A stretch of 64,000 bases of DNA from the NCBI GenBank assembly GCA_905331475.1, contig CAJNYU010003364.1, forward strand, positions 62,001-126,000, written 5' to 3'. The notes beneath the pieces are model-generated. The model saw nothing but the letters and a program-made list of their open reading frames with translations. It did no database searches and had not been told where the DNA came from. This stretch comes from Rotaria socialis. Its lineage: Eukaryota > Rotifera > Eurotatoria > Philodinida > Philodinidae. The position numbers were made by a program, and so were the translations under genes. Below, piece by piece: positions 12,627 to 35,100 of the stretch; positions within the stretch are counted from its first letter, which is position 1; each line of letters starts with the position of its first letter.

Positions 12627-15600
12627 ATCATGTAAAATTTTGAAACAAATGAAGTTCAACTTGATTATATTTACATTTGATGACTTTTTTTGTTTCAAGT
12701 TTTATTTTAATTTTAATTTTAACTAGTAATAAAAATAAAGCATCAATACACTTTACTGAAGACGTTAAAGAAAATGGTTGCATTGTTTCTTTATGAATCT
12801 TTAAATAGATCAAAATAAAGACTTTGAAAATGTCAAAAAGCCTTGATTACTTCCATTTTGATAGTGCTTTTATACAGCAAATAGAAATAAATTTGAGACC
12901 GTATGGGGCAGATTCAACAATAAGGAGAAGCATTGGATGATCTCCGTTTGTTCGACTCCCTAATGAAGTCGCGTGTTACTTTATTCTTCCTTTATTTTCC
13001 GGCTATAAGAATTCACTTTTGCTTCCTTAAACTCATTCGTCTTAACATATTTTCTGCTGAATACCATTCTTCAAATAACACAACTATTGGATTATCAAGT
13101 CTCGTTATTGCTCTATTTTCTAGCTAGTTGATTACCTGTAATATTAGTAGGCTTTACAATTCAAGTATGAAATCTCCAAAATATATACTACCTGACATAT
13201 CCAGTGAGACTGTTAGAGCGTTCATTGCGCATGATGTGCATTTGCTTGAATTAATCTTTAGAGAAATTTCTTAGAAAAGTAAAAACTGTGTTCAATTTTC
13301 AAATCTACTTTCCTTGTCGGAAAAAAAATCATGACAAGTGTCGATTTGTAATAGATTCAAATAAAACGAAAGTATCTATTTGAGAACTATCAAGTACTAA
13401 ATTTTATATCATAACTAGTTAAGAATCAAAATTTCGCAAGACTTCAACGATTCAAAATAAGTTTGATAATCAATTTGTGTTAAGCGGAATAATCAAGTTT
13501 TTTTTTCTAAAAGTCCCGATTTAGATTTTGTCACACGATAGTTTCATTCTCTGATCAATGGCTAGATACTAGTGTTCGATTGAAATCGTCAATTTTTAGT
13601 ACAAAAATGAGCAAATATTAAGATATGTTTTTGCTTCTAAAAAATAAAAAAGAAACTATTACGAACTTTAGTCGATGAAGATGTTGCAAGCACCAAGAAG
13701 AACAATGAAAATGGCGCATAAAACTGTTATGTTGATTCATACGTTAATATGATCTCCGTTTACTCTGATCATGTAGTGAAATGCATTTCGAATCTCCTTA
13801 GTCTAGTCAAGTTTCATTAGTAGACAAAATATAAAATCAAACTCCGTCCGGTAATCAAAAGTGTTTCCTCAGGGCGTCAATTTATTTCTCAACTTACATG
13901 TAGAAGAACAAGTGCTTTATAAAAAGTAAATTAGTTTTTTGAAGTTTTCTTTGAAATTCACGTTGAAAAATATCGTTTATAGAACATCAATTTCAATGAT
14001 TGGCGATTACATATATTTAAACCAAGTTTTGAATATATTCAATAGATCATCATCATCATCATCATCATTATCATGTTTTCTTCTTTTTCCATCAAAATAA
14101 AATTATTACTGACTTAATTTTTTATACTACATTGAAAGCATAAAATTTCATTTTTGATAATTTGCAGCAACGATAATCTTGCTCTAAATTTTAAAAATAC
14201 GTTTCACAATTGTCACAGTTGACATAATAATTTCAGTTGAGATTGGAATGCGCGAAAAAAATAATTAATCAAAAAAAAGTATTTTTCTTTTTTTTTCTGC
14301 TCGTGATAATAGACTATAGAAAAACATAATAGAGAAGAAATATTTCTCAGAAAATTCAATGTCCCCATAGTTAAAAAATAGACCGAGTTGAATTATTTAA
14401 AAACTCATTGTAAAAAATGCAAGGAATAATTTTCAATATAAAAATTTCTAAAGTCAGATCTCAACAAAAATTCTATTAAAAAAATTAAGAAAAAACTATT
14501 CCAAACTCAACTAAATTCTAAACTCGCCTGCCACATAATCAAAACGTTTCTATAATTCCAATTAATCAGATGAATACATAGATCGCACTAAAGCGAAACT
14601 AGTCGAAACTTTCTGTTGATCTATAATTGTAATACCAATAATCAAAGTTAAATGAATATTATTCATCTCTATTTTTGCATGACAATGAGAAATTTTCAGA
14701 TTTCTGTAAAACGATTCATGTCACTCAAAATATCAAAGTCAATGATTCATGATAAATCAGACTCTCCTTTTATGATGATTAGTCTTCAACTGATCATAGA
14801 GTAGCTAAATAGTGTCATTAAACTATGTAGAAGGATCGACCACGAGTAATAGTTTGTATGATCTATAACTGAGAGAACATCTGAGAATATTAATTAAACA
14901 CGTAGCCTTATTGTAGATGACTTTTATGAAAGGATTTATAGAATGCAAGTAAAGATTAATATACTTTGTGAAATCGTAGAATGAATCAATTGCAAACATA
15001 TGAGATGATTGCAAAAAAACAGCTATCAGTTGCTAAGTAAACAACAAAAGACTCTATTTATGGTGCTGCAAGTAGCAGCATAGAATTCGTGATGATCTTA
15101 ACTCACGATATCGAAAGATGTCTGAGAATTAGATCTAGATCATCGAATGACTAGATTTGAACTATTTTTTTTCTCTAAAAAGAGAATATTTGGATCTTCG
15201 CTCATGTTAAACTGTGCAAAATTTTCATTTAAAATTCTTCCGTAATATTTGATAGAAAAAGTAATTTCCACGGCTAAGAAAGAGATTTTTTTCAAGATAT
15301 TCAATCACGAGAAGTTATGTGGATTTCGGTATTTTTAGATTTTTAACTGTAAAAACCTCGAGAACTAGTCATATTTTGACCTATTCTAATTATATTGATT
15401 GAACTGACAATAGTTTCAAGAAAAGAATTCTTCAAGCATGCAGAAGTTTTTCTGTCACCACTGAAACATCAATTATGAGTATTCTAGTGAGAATAAAACG
15501 CTTTAAGTGACTCTTCTACAAAAACAGCATTCCTCATCATTTTCGTGACAACAAATTTCATGTTCATTCGTCATGTCCCATCAGATTAAGCTATTGATCA

Positions 15601-16646
15601 ATATGCTTACAGCAATAATGTTTTACAATCTCTTGTCAAAACAAATTAAAAAGCAGACACCAAACCTTCGTATCGATACTGTGCAACTTCGCTATCGAGA
15701 TGGTAAACTGTATATTGATAAAAATGTTTTGTAAGTGTCTGAAATTGAAAATTATTCTTATTCTTTCACAACTATATGATATTTCAATTTTGATACTATA
15801 TTCATTCTGGTTTAGTGATCTAGTCAAGATCAATTAAGCTTAAAAGAACAATGCCACATGCTGCTCGTTATCGTAACTGAGTTATATCATTTATTTTGAA
15901 CAAGAAATGTCTTTAAAAAGTATTCTTTTAATAATTAATTTAAATGAAAATAAATAGAACAACTATTTCAAGTTATGAATAGAATAAAATCTTAACTACC
16001 TTTCCCCGTAATAAAAGACCGCGGATCTTCTATTATGTACCGTACAAATTTTTCAAATTTCGCTCATTTCTGCTTGCAAAAATGCAAAATTGCTGTGAAG
16101 CGATCCCTCCTGGGCGTTTAGTTTGCCGTTTGATTTATTTTTCTTTGAAATATTTCGAGTTTTACTATTTCTACAGATGTACATCGATGCATTCTAGATA
16201 TCTGACAATAAATATTTAAAAAAAAATGATGAAAATTTTATCTCACTTATTCAGTTATCTTACACATTTTCCATTTTAAGTATCAATTTGCGCATATGCA
16301 TCATGTCTAAAGCGCCCCTTCGTCTGCTTTTTCATCTCTAATTACTCAGTTGATAGTCCTATTGAATTTTTTCTTCTCTCTAAAACATTCACATATCCAA
16401 AAAAAAAACACTACAAAACAGATTTATCCAACTGAATATATTATCTACATTGCAATCATCGAAGCAGAATAATCAACGACCAACATACGCCATTAGAAGT
16501 ACATGGAAGGGGGGTATTACAAAAGAAAATTGAATTTTGTTTGTTGATTAGGTTTAATGTCATGAAAGAAAATTATTTTTACGCATCAAAAATCTAATGA
16601 TAATGATAAAAGGAGACTCATAATCATCTGATTGAAGCCTACTTAC

Positions 16647-16709
16647 GCTTGACGAAAATATCATCGCTTTGGATTGACTGCGATTAGAACGTCCACATGC
16701 ACCAGCCAT
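16647..16709 (-). CDS. Possible distal first exon of the Di-Ras gene
   Basis: An ATG-initiated frame of 21 codons (MAGACGRSNRSQSKAMIFSS then S) ends exactly at a consensus GTAAGT donor in phase 0. The next minus-strand 3' splice site belonging to a gene is the one just above the Di-Ras start, which opens in phase 0 with ASKDLSTSFRV and runs into MPDQSTDYR without a stop. Joined, the two would give Di-Ras a 32-residue N-terminal extension. Against it: Di-Ras starts are strongly conserved at MPEQ, and a 7.7-kb intron is unusual here. I treat it as a candidate alternative or leader exon only. Confidence 0.35.
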
Positions 16710-17942
16710 TAATAAAGATATGCGAAATAAGTAAAAAGAGAATGTGTAAAGTAGTAAAAAATTCTGGCTACTATTAAGAAATGAAAGAAAGAAATATATA
16801 TATATATATATGAAAATATCATAAATGACGTGACAATTTAATGATTGATTCTCATTTGTTAACTTACATTGTTGGTTGCTGCGTTGATAACTAATTAATT
16901 GACTTTATTTAGTGAAGAATTTCCTGACTAATTTTTTCATCAGCAAACTTGTTATCGGCGCACCGTATATGAACATAGAAGACAAAGAATTGTGTTTTTG
17001 TTTAAATTTTTAACTTGAAAATATGAAAGAGAGACTGATGAAATTGGTTGTCGGACAACAAGCTATCTATTTATATATGTGTGTGTGTGCGTGTGTGTGT
17101 GTGTGTTCTTCGTGAAGAGATCATACATCGAACGACGATTCTTTTGCATCTCATAATATTTCTCCTGTCAAGTTGCTGTCGTCGTCTTTTTTTTCTTTAT
17201 TATATCAATATATGTGGATGTGTATGCTCTCTATTTTTTCTTCTCATTGCTCTTTTACTAAATCGTGTCCGTCATGAGACAAATTCATTTAAGCCAGAAC
17301 TCAACATCGATGTTCTCTCATGTTTTCTTGTCTATCGGATAGTTTTGAGTTTTTTTCTCCTAAGTTTGTTTTTCGTGAATCTTGATTAACAACTTAGTTT
17401 TTTCGCTTAAAATACTCTCGGTAGGACAAAAGAGAAAGAGATTTAGAGAGACAGATATAGACGAATTGCTGAACGATAGTGATGTTGTTAATAATGATTG
17501 CAATACTCAAACAGCATTCATTCAGTTTCATCGTATTTTTTGAAAAGAAAAGAAGAAAGAATAGGAATAAACATACTCAATGTCAAGGAGGTGTAGAATA
17601 GTCTATGAAGTATCGATGCGGATGAAAAAAGAGATTTAGTAATAGCATCATGAGAACCCCCCAACAATCCTTCGTTTTCCTTCTCTCTTTCATGAAGAAT
17701 AAAACCTTTTTCATCCAATTATTCACCGCTCTCTTCTTCTCTCCTTTCCTCTTCTCTTCTCTCTCTCTCTCGTTCTATATCATACTTCTCTATTCAAAAA
17801 TAATGGAACCTGTAATCCATCTTAAATACCGCTAGTTAATGAAATTACCTAGAATATTTCTTTTTTTTTCTTTTCGTAAAACAGTAACTTGAAAAAAACA
17901 AACAAATGCCGAAGAAAATTTTTTTTTTAATGTATGTATCAA
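16710..17942. other. AT-rich spacer with TA and TG repeats
   Basis: No supported gene. Contains a TA run at about 16794-16812 and a TG run at about 17078-17105. The part near 17942 is probably the 3' UTR of the membrane protein gene on the minus strand; the part just above 16709 would be the Di-Ras promoter if the distal exon is real. Confidence 0.55.
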
Positions 17943-18983
17943 TTATTCATCGTCAGCAGGTTGATATGCTGTCCAAGCAATATATATTGGAAATGTCAAA
18001 CATGGTGAAATAATAAAAAAAAGACCCAATATAAAATTAACAATCAGGATTTTGATTTTTGATGGATGAATTGCATTCCTATTACTGGGAAATAAATGCT
18101 CATTTGCGATTAAAAATAAAATAAGACCAATCAACAAAGATACATAATCAAGAGACCAAATGATTGCTAATGGGTTGGCCATATTTGATGTTTCAGTTAC
18201 ATAACTTTTTTTAATCATGTCAGACGACCAATGCAAGATCATAGAAACAACTACAATAAAATATAGTGGAGCTGTTAAAATAACTAGTACTAATTGGCAA
18301 CAAGTAATAAGTTGACGAAACTCGATACACCAGCAACGTTGATTAAATTCGGAACAGAAACGAAATGGTATTGATATAAGAGGAAAGCCAAGTGGAGATA
18401 CAAGAAGAATGATCGACATTATAGAAGCGAGCCGTGTTTTTGATGAGAAAAAATATATAATATATGTTGGAACTATAATGGCTACAATTACGTATATAAG
18501 GCCCACATACACCAATTCAATGGAAACAGATGATTTACTTAATTTTTTCTTTGATGTATAAAATCGCAGATACGAAGGAATAAATAATATGGAAAAATAA
18601 GGCCCAATGCCAATGATAAAACATACTGTTTGAATTATCATTTGCCCGAGAAGTCCAGAAAGATCTGTTCGACTTGTTTCAATAATTGTATGATAAAAAA
18701 CACTTGCATATGTTAATAAAAGTGAAATAATTATGTAACGATTCCATTCTGTAGAAAAATTATTATTAATAATTGAACGTATGTAACAAAGTGCAGTCGG
18801 CTCCGTATCAGCTTTACAGTTATTGAGTAGATCAGTAGATAAATCCAATTTAACAGATGTTATAACAAATCCAGCAAGACACGATAATCCTAATAGAATT
18901 GAAATAGTACTAACTGTAATATTAACAGCACGTTTTGATCTATTTGAAGGATTTAGTGATCCATCGAATTCCATATGTTGCAT
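17943..18983 (-). CDS. Orphan eight-pass membrane protein, single exon
   Basis: A 346-aa uninterrupted frame, the only intronless long gene in the window. I do not recognise the family. Hydrophobic segments at about residues 19-43, 79-101, 110-135, 155-180, 187-208, 223-248, 266-290 and 305-335 suggest eight membrane spans. A cysteine-bearing loop (NNCKADTEPTALC) lies between spans 1 and 2, and a Cys-rich stretch (FCSEFNQRCWCIEF) lies between spans 5 and 6. The tail ends acidic (QPADDE). The start is either Met1 or Met4 (MEFDG). Multi-pass layout would suit a receptor-like or transport protein, but nothing in the sequence decides this. Lack of introns among intron-rich neighbours suggests retroposition or a lineage-specific intronless family. 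Confidence 0.75.
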   Translation of the reverse strand: MQHMEFDGSLNPSNRSKRAVNITVSTISILLGLSCLAGFVITSVKLDLSTDLLNNCKADTEPTALCYIRSIINNNFSTEWNRYIIISLLLTYASVFYHTIIETSRTDLSGLLGQMIIQTVCFIIGIGPYFSILFIPSYLRFYTSKKKLSKSSVSIELVYVGLIYVIVAIIVPTYIIYFFSSKTRLASIMSIILLVSPLGFPLISIPFRFCSEFNQRCWCIEFRQLITCCQLVLVILTAPLYFIVVVSMILHWSSDMIKKSYVTETSNMANPLAIIWSLDYVSLLIGLILFLIANEHLFPSNRNAIHPSKIKILIVNFILGLFFIISPCLTFPIYIAWTAYQPADDE

Positions 18984-20183
18984 TTTTGTTTTGTTTTGTT
19001 TTAGTTCGCTGTTGGATGTATAAGTTTTTGTTGCGTTGATGTTTTACTCGTTTCACAAACTTTCTTTTAGATAAGAAACATGAGAACATGCGTTTGTTTT
19101 CTTTTCTTTTAAACATTAATTTTCGACAAATACGATGTCATCGCAAGAAAATATCACAGCTTATCTTATTTTTTTTACGCAAAAAGAAGTTTTATCATTA
19201 ATAAAACAGAGTCATTCATATCCGTTGACAAATGATATTTGAAACATAATTTGACTAATTCGATTAAACTAGTCAATAGTAATGAAGAAAACAATTAATT
19301 TATTGATTATTTAAAGTAGAACTATGTCAATATTATTAATATCGCATCACCAATAGATGATTTATTTTTTGATAAGTCCTTTTTATTCTGTATGATTGAT
19401 CGCTATGTCAAATTGTTCATCACGATGAAATAGCAACGAACTCCGAATGCTTAACGATTAATTTAAATATTTTTCTATGAAATCACAGTGTCTTTATCAT
19501 TTTCGAAAGTACTATAAAGTAAATGTAGTTTTATTCGTATCATAAACAATCGACTGTTAGGAATATGTGAATATTCATGAGATATACATCCGCAAATAAT
19601 TTATTTCTATATGTACGAGGCGTTCATGAAGCTACCATTACCCTTTCTTTTTATCTATGATATGTTGACTCGATTATTTTATCCATACATATATTTATAT
19701 ATGCAAATAATTATATAGCTATATTTAACCATTTGTATTTATTTGACCTCGTTCTATTTGCAGAATATTGCTTTCTATTTTATTTTTCTAGACTCATATA
19801 TAGATTGAAATAAGTATACAGAATTGTTTTCAGGAAAGGAAGTGACAAAAAGGGCGCATCAAGTGTGTGAGAAAAAAAACGAAAATAATGAGAGACTTCA
19901 TTTTATAGAGAATTCACGTGGAACTAATTCGTTGTTCAGTGCTATTAAGAAGAAATTAAACAATAATAAGAAAAGAATATTCTAAGTTCAAGCGTGAAAA
20001 TTTTCAACAAAAAAAGCACGCAACAACACACGTACATTTAATATCACAACGAAATTTCTCAACAAATTCAAATTATAAGAACGATATAGAAAGATAAAAT
20101 TTGTTTTCAGAAATAAATTGAGTGTTGTTGAGTTTTCAGATAAATCTATGATTTTCCTAGTCTTGAGGGTAATAATATTCAGA
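18984..20183. other. AT-rich spacer
   Basis: 1.2 kb with no supported gene. It separates the 5' end of the orphan membrane protein from the 3' end of the MRP transporter, both on the minus strand, so it should hold a promoter for the former and a 3' UTR for the latter. I see no diagnostic motif. Confidence 0.55.
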
Positions 20184-29311
<9,128 letters not shown>

Positions 29312-29784
29312 TTTTTTTTTCTAAAACATAATGCAAACTAGATATGACGCTTGTTGCTTTGCGTTTTAAAAATAGTGTATATTAATTCATTCACTCATCA
29401 AATACAAAAGAGCCAGAATAAGGAGTCACTTTTTTTATTTCAACGTTTTCTTTTCTTTCATTTTGCGCAGTTTTTCGATTGAGTTAGAACATACAATAAA
29501 CATGAAGGAAAAAAACAGAATGATAAAAATAGCCAAATATTTATAAATAACCTTGATCGTTTCGTTTTTGTTTTTTCAATCACAAAAAAAAACAATCTTT
29601 CAGCAATCCATCATAAGAACATATTTCCTAAATTTACATGTTTAACACGTGTAGTAATCTAGACTGTTAGTATAGAACAAAACAGAAAAAATAGAAATAA
29701 AACAGGACGAATACCACATACAGATAGACAGACGTAAAATGATAATAAAGAAAACCAATCATTATAAAATATGACTAAAATGAT
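29312..29784. other. Short spacer between UBE2K and MRP
   Basis: 473 bp between the UBE2K stop codon and the MRP start codon on the same strand. It must hold the 3' end of one gene and the start signals of the next. The sequence TATGTTTTAG followed by nine A residues and the MRP ATG is a good 3' splice site, so the mature MRP 5' end may be made by splicing there. Confidence 0.5.
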
Positions 29785-30786
<1,002 letters not shown>

Positions 30787-31335
30787 GATTATTGCTGGTT
30801 CGATTTTTGTTTTATAATAAATTATGAAATATTTTATATCTGGAAACTGTGTACTATCATATGTTTGTAAAATAGAAATATCAAAAGTGAAATTTATCTA
30901 TGGTTGCCATGAGCATGACGAAAACAATTCTTATTTGCCTAAGACTTTCTTTATTGAAGATTTTTTTTTTTCTGTTGTTCTACACACAAAAAAACTGAAC
31001 ACACTTATAAACTCGAATGTACGGCACAAAAGAAAGAAAAAAGAACAAAACAGAGAGCAATACAAGCGGCTAAATAACGTGCACCAAAAACAAAACAACG
31101 AAGATAAAAAGCAGAAAAAAGGAAGAATTCTATTGTTTTTTGCTAGAAAAATAACTGAACAAAAAAAAAACACATACGTAAGGTTGAATCTTACCAATAA
31201 TATAATACGATGAACAGGGTTGCACAAAATACTGCTGCATAGACGCAAGCGACTGTTGTTTATCCCTTTTGAAACCGAAAAAAAAATCATGCAAAGGTAT
31301 TATGACTCTAAACCCGGACGGGGTGCTTAAATATC

Positions 31336-31352
31336 ACACACACACACACACA
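31336..31352. repeat. (CA)n microsatellite
   Basis: About eight CA units in the spacer upstream of UBE2K. Confidence 0.85.
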
Positions 31353-31904
31353 CTCAAGTCAAAAAAAATGAAAAAGATTTTTGCTCAATAAAATATAAGC
31401 AAACAAATAAAAAGATTCGTCTTGAGCTTTTGTTTTGGTAATCATTTATGTTCGAAAAAGAGAAACCAGTGTCCACTGATTAGCACCAAAAGAAGCATTA
31501 TGACATGTAGAATTCTTTGTGATTCAAGTTAATCTTACATATATGTAAGCTCCTTCCTGAGCTTGCCGAAAATTGAATGTCCTGAGCTATAAACATGAAG
31601 ATAGAGCAAACAAGAAAAAAGAAAACAAAACCGGATCGGTGTAATACAAATAATAATAGTAATAATGATGCAAAATCATACGGTGAACAAAAACAAGAAA
31701 GAAGAGATAGACAATATGAGATTTAACGTCAACAAAAAAAAAGAAGTAGAACAGCAACAGAAAAAACCAGATTCGTTATTGATTTTTGTTTTTTTATTGC
31801 TACATAAACACAACTGGAAAAAGAGAAAGAACTACAATCATGAGTGTATGTTTCATAAAGAAAACAATAGGAAAACAAACTAGTGAAAGACTGGCGCTAG
31901 ACAC

Positions 31905-31930
31905 AAGAAGAAGAAGAAGAAGAAGAAGAA
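31905..31930. repeat. (AAG)n microsatellite
   Basis: About eight AAG units followed by impure A/G-rich sequence; responsible for an Arg/Lys-rich spurious frame on the plus strand. Confidence 0.85.
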
Positions 31931-32196
31931 AAAGAAAAGAAAAGAAACGAAAACTATACCTAGTGTGTAATAATAGAACATCACTGCGTGCTACCTACAT
32001 TGCACACACACGCAAACAAAATCAATAATAATGCATAGCTTTTAGAGCAATAGGTATTATATTTGTCAATTTCGTACATTCGTTAATTGTAATACAATTA
32101 CGCCTTGATTTGACTCTGAGTATCTAAATACATTGTTTTGTTATAAAAGTTGAATAATATATTCTTTTATTTTAAAATGATTATATTTTTTTCTAT

Positions 32197-35100
32197 TTAC
32201 TTGTAATTTCGTTGTTCCAAATACGCAAGAATACCTGAACGCATTTCCCCATCAGCACCACCATAAGCAGAATTTTGTTCATAAACAATTATAATTTCAG
32301 TTGATTTTGGACTTGCTGCTCGATTTTCTTTATTAAAGTCTTGTTCTATTTGTTTCAATAAATTTAATGCGTCATCTAGACGCAAACCATAAAGATCAAG
32401 TCTTTGTGTCGCACCATATTGTTCCAGTTTCCTTCGTGATAAATGTTCACGTGCAGCTCTATGAGCATCTTTCATTAATCGAGTTTCTTCACTAGCTTGA
32501 TGAATATAAAAGGAGGCAATACCAGACAATCCATGACGATTTACTTGATAAGCTTTTGTATAACATTCTTTACGTTGTTGTGCATGACGTAATGCATCAA
32601 GTCGTAAAGTTTGATAATATTCAAGAAAAGGTTTAACATCTGTTTTTCTTGTTGATATGGAACCTGAACATGACACTAATGAAGGCTTATTTGTTGGTAT
32701 TGAAGCATGCTCATCAAGCATTGTTGATATCAAAACACATGTAACATCATAATTATATTCATTGTTACGAAATATATCATAGAGAAGATCAGACTTTAAT
32801 GATGGAAAATTACGTTCGAGTTCTTTTAATTTATATTCAGTGGCATAATCAAGTTTATGTTGCTAAAACATTTCGAAAAATAAACATTATAAAAATCGAA
32901 TGCAGAGAAAAAATAGAAGCTTCTATTATCTGTATTTAGAAGAAAAAAAGTTTATTATTTTCTATATCTATGATTATTAATAAAAGAATCTCATTGAATT
33001 TCTCATTTATAATAGATAGAAAGTAGATTTTTCCACGAAATTTAATAACGTAATGACACAGAACCCAAGAATATTATTTATATTATATTGATATCTGAAT
33101 AAAAATTATTTAAAAAGATGCTAAATAAAACAAAATTAAAAAGTTTCAATACAAGATCTACTCAGAAAAAACTATTCATACATAACTACGTTCAGAACAA
33201 TTTTTCAAAAAAAGAATAAGAAATACACATGTAGAAAGAATGTTTGTATATTAATGAAATATGCACAAAAGTGATATCAGTTACCTTAGTAAATCATTAT
33301 AAATTTGATAAATTCTATTTGTTTAATGTATAGATATGAAAGTTTTGTTTTCTTTCAGGTTAAATTTATTGAATTAAGTGAATAAAAACAAATCTAGTTT
33401 TTCATACCTGTTTTGAGTTTTTAGATTCCACTGTTTGTTGTAGTTCTTCATTCAAAATATGTCGAGTTGATGAATACTGATTTGTATTCATATTCGATTG
33501 ATTATGTGATGGTAATATCAATTGTTGAGTAGGATTTTTCTTTTGTTCATTATCATATTTTGTTGGATTTTCAATCACCGGTTTTAATGTTGAGCTTGAT
33601 TTGATTAAAAATCTTTGTAATGCTTGATGAATACTCATTGATAAATCATCATCCAACGATAATAATACTTTATTGTCATTATTATTATTTGGTAACTCTC
33701 CATATAATTCTTCTAACGAATTATTAATTGATGATGGAATATTTATTTGATTTGAATCAATAGGTTCAATATTTTCATTATTTGAAATTAATTCTTGAAA
33801 TATTTCATTATCATTTATATTTGGAAGTAAATCATCGATTGAATTGATATCCACTAATAGATTTGTAGATTTAATTTGTTCATCCCATCGATTTAATATA
33901 GTTAAACTTAATTGTTTAAGTGTAGGAATAAATATTGGTTTTCGTTCAAGATATCCTTCAATATGCGTTCGTGTCGATTGAATATCAGAACGGCAAACTT
34001 CATAAAATTGTCGTATTGTTTCTTCTGACAAGCGATTTGAATAAATTTGAATTAATATATCAATATTGTTATCAATTAAGTCAACTTGAATACCGCATTC
34101 ACTATAACCAGAAGGTGGTGATAATGGTGCTGATACTAGTAGAGATTTAGTTGAGAGACATACTGGTTGACCAATCAAAGTTCGATCGGAATGATTTAGT
34201 TCAGAATTAAAATCATTCGATGAACATTGTATTGAAATATGTTTTGTTGATATTGATGGATAACATGAAGGTTTATTAAATTCATTATCAATAATATTTA
34301 TTATTTCACAATTTTCAGAGTTAATGAATTGTTTTTCATTATTAGATGAATCATTCCTAAGAAAAAAGAAGATAGCGACTTGTTCTCTTTTGTGTTCTAC
34401 TAGTTGATGCAATATGTATATCAATTAATCTCATTGACATTTCTTCTATGGTAATTTTTATGACAATATTTATTTCTTTAAAGTGAAAAAAAAGCTCATG
34501 AATAAAACAAGGCAAATATTTGTTTTGTTTTTATCCATTCAATTGGAGAACAAGTGTGTACAAAATACGTCTTTAAATACAGTGTCTGATTGAAAATTTT
34601 TCAGTTCCAGAGGGTTAGTTGAAAACGTCAGAAGGGCAAACACTTATATTTGTAAGGATAGACACATGCAATGTGTTACAATACAAACTTCGGAAAGAAC
34701 AAACCGATGTTTAGTGACTACCATCCTTTCTAGTCTCTACAATTGATAAAGAACTATTCGTAGGAAAAAAGATCATAATCGATCTTTTTTCTGTATGTAG
34801 GAGAACAAAACTAATAAGAATTTAATTTACTTTAGAGAATCTATTTGTACACCAAAATTTCTATTATCTGTATCATTGCTTTCGTCAATAACAACAAAAT
34901 CTGAACAATCTTCAGCAAGAATAACATTAAAAGTTGCTTGTTGATGTGGAGTTTGTTTTTGTTTATTGATTTTGATGTTTTTATTATTATTATTATTGTT
35001 TACATTTAAAAGAATATCATTCGGCTGTTGTTTAGCTTTGTTTTTTCGTCGCTTTTTTGCGATAACACTTGATTGCTCTGATATTGGTGGTGTTAAATTA

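Larger units (their letters stand above)
8926..16646 (-). other. Large gene-free stretch, possible 7.7-kb Di-Ras intron
   Basis: No convincing coding sequence on either strand. It begins at a 3' splice site just above the Di-Ras start and ends at a strong GTAAGT donor after a short ATG-initiated frame at 16709-16647, in matching phase. Within it are a CT run near 9345-9372, a long GA run near 12582-12622 and a CAT/ATC run near 14047-14069. It could equally be intergenic DNA. Confidence 0.4.
30787..32196. other. Low-complexity spacer with CA and AAG repeats
   Basis: 1.4 kb between UBE2K (5' end) and the N4BP2-like gene (3' end). Open frames here are Lys/Phe/Ser-rich products of A- and T-rich tracts on opposite strands and have no motif. 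Contains a CA run at about 31336-31352 and an AAG run at about 31905-31930. Confidence 0.6.

Noticed and set aside
17048..17389. 113-codon plus-strand frame rich in Val and Cys
   Set aside because: Its start is a TG microsatellite read as Val/Cys, and the rest is T-rich hydrophobic noise with no family match.
30824..31290. Overlapping frames on both strands (129 and 119 codons)
   Set aside because: Both are products of A- and T-rich tracts (Lys/Gln-rich against Phe/Ser/Cys-rich) without motifs; one overlaps the other almost fully.
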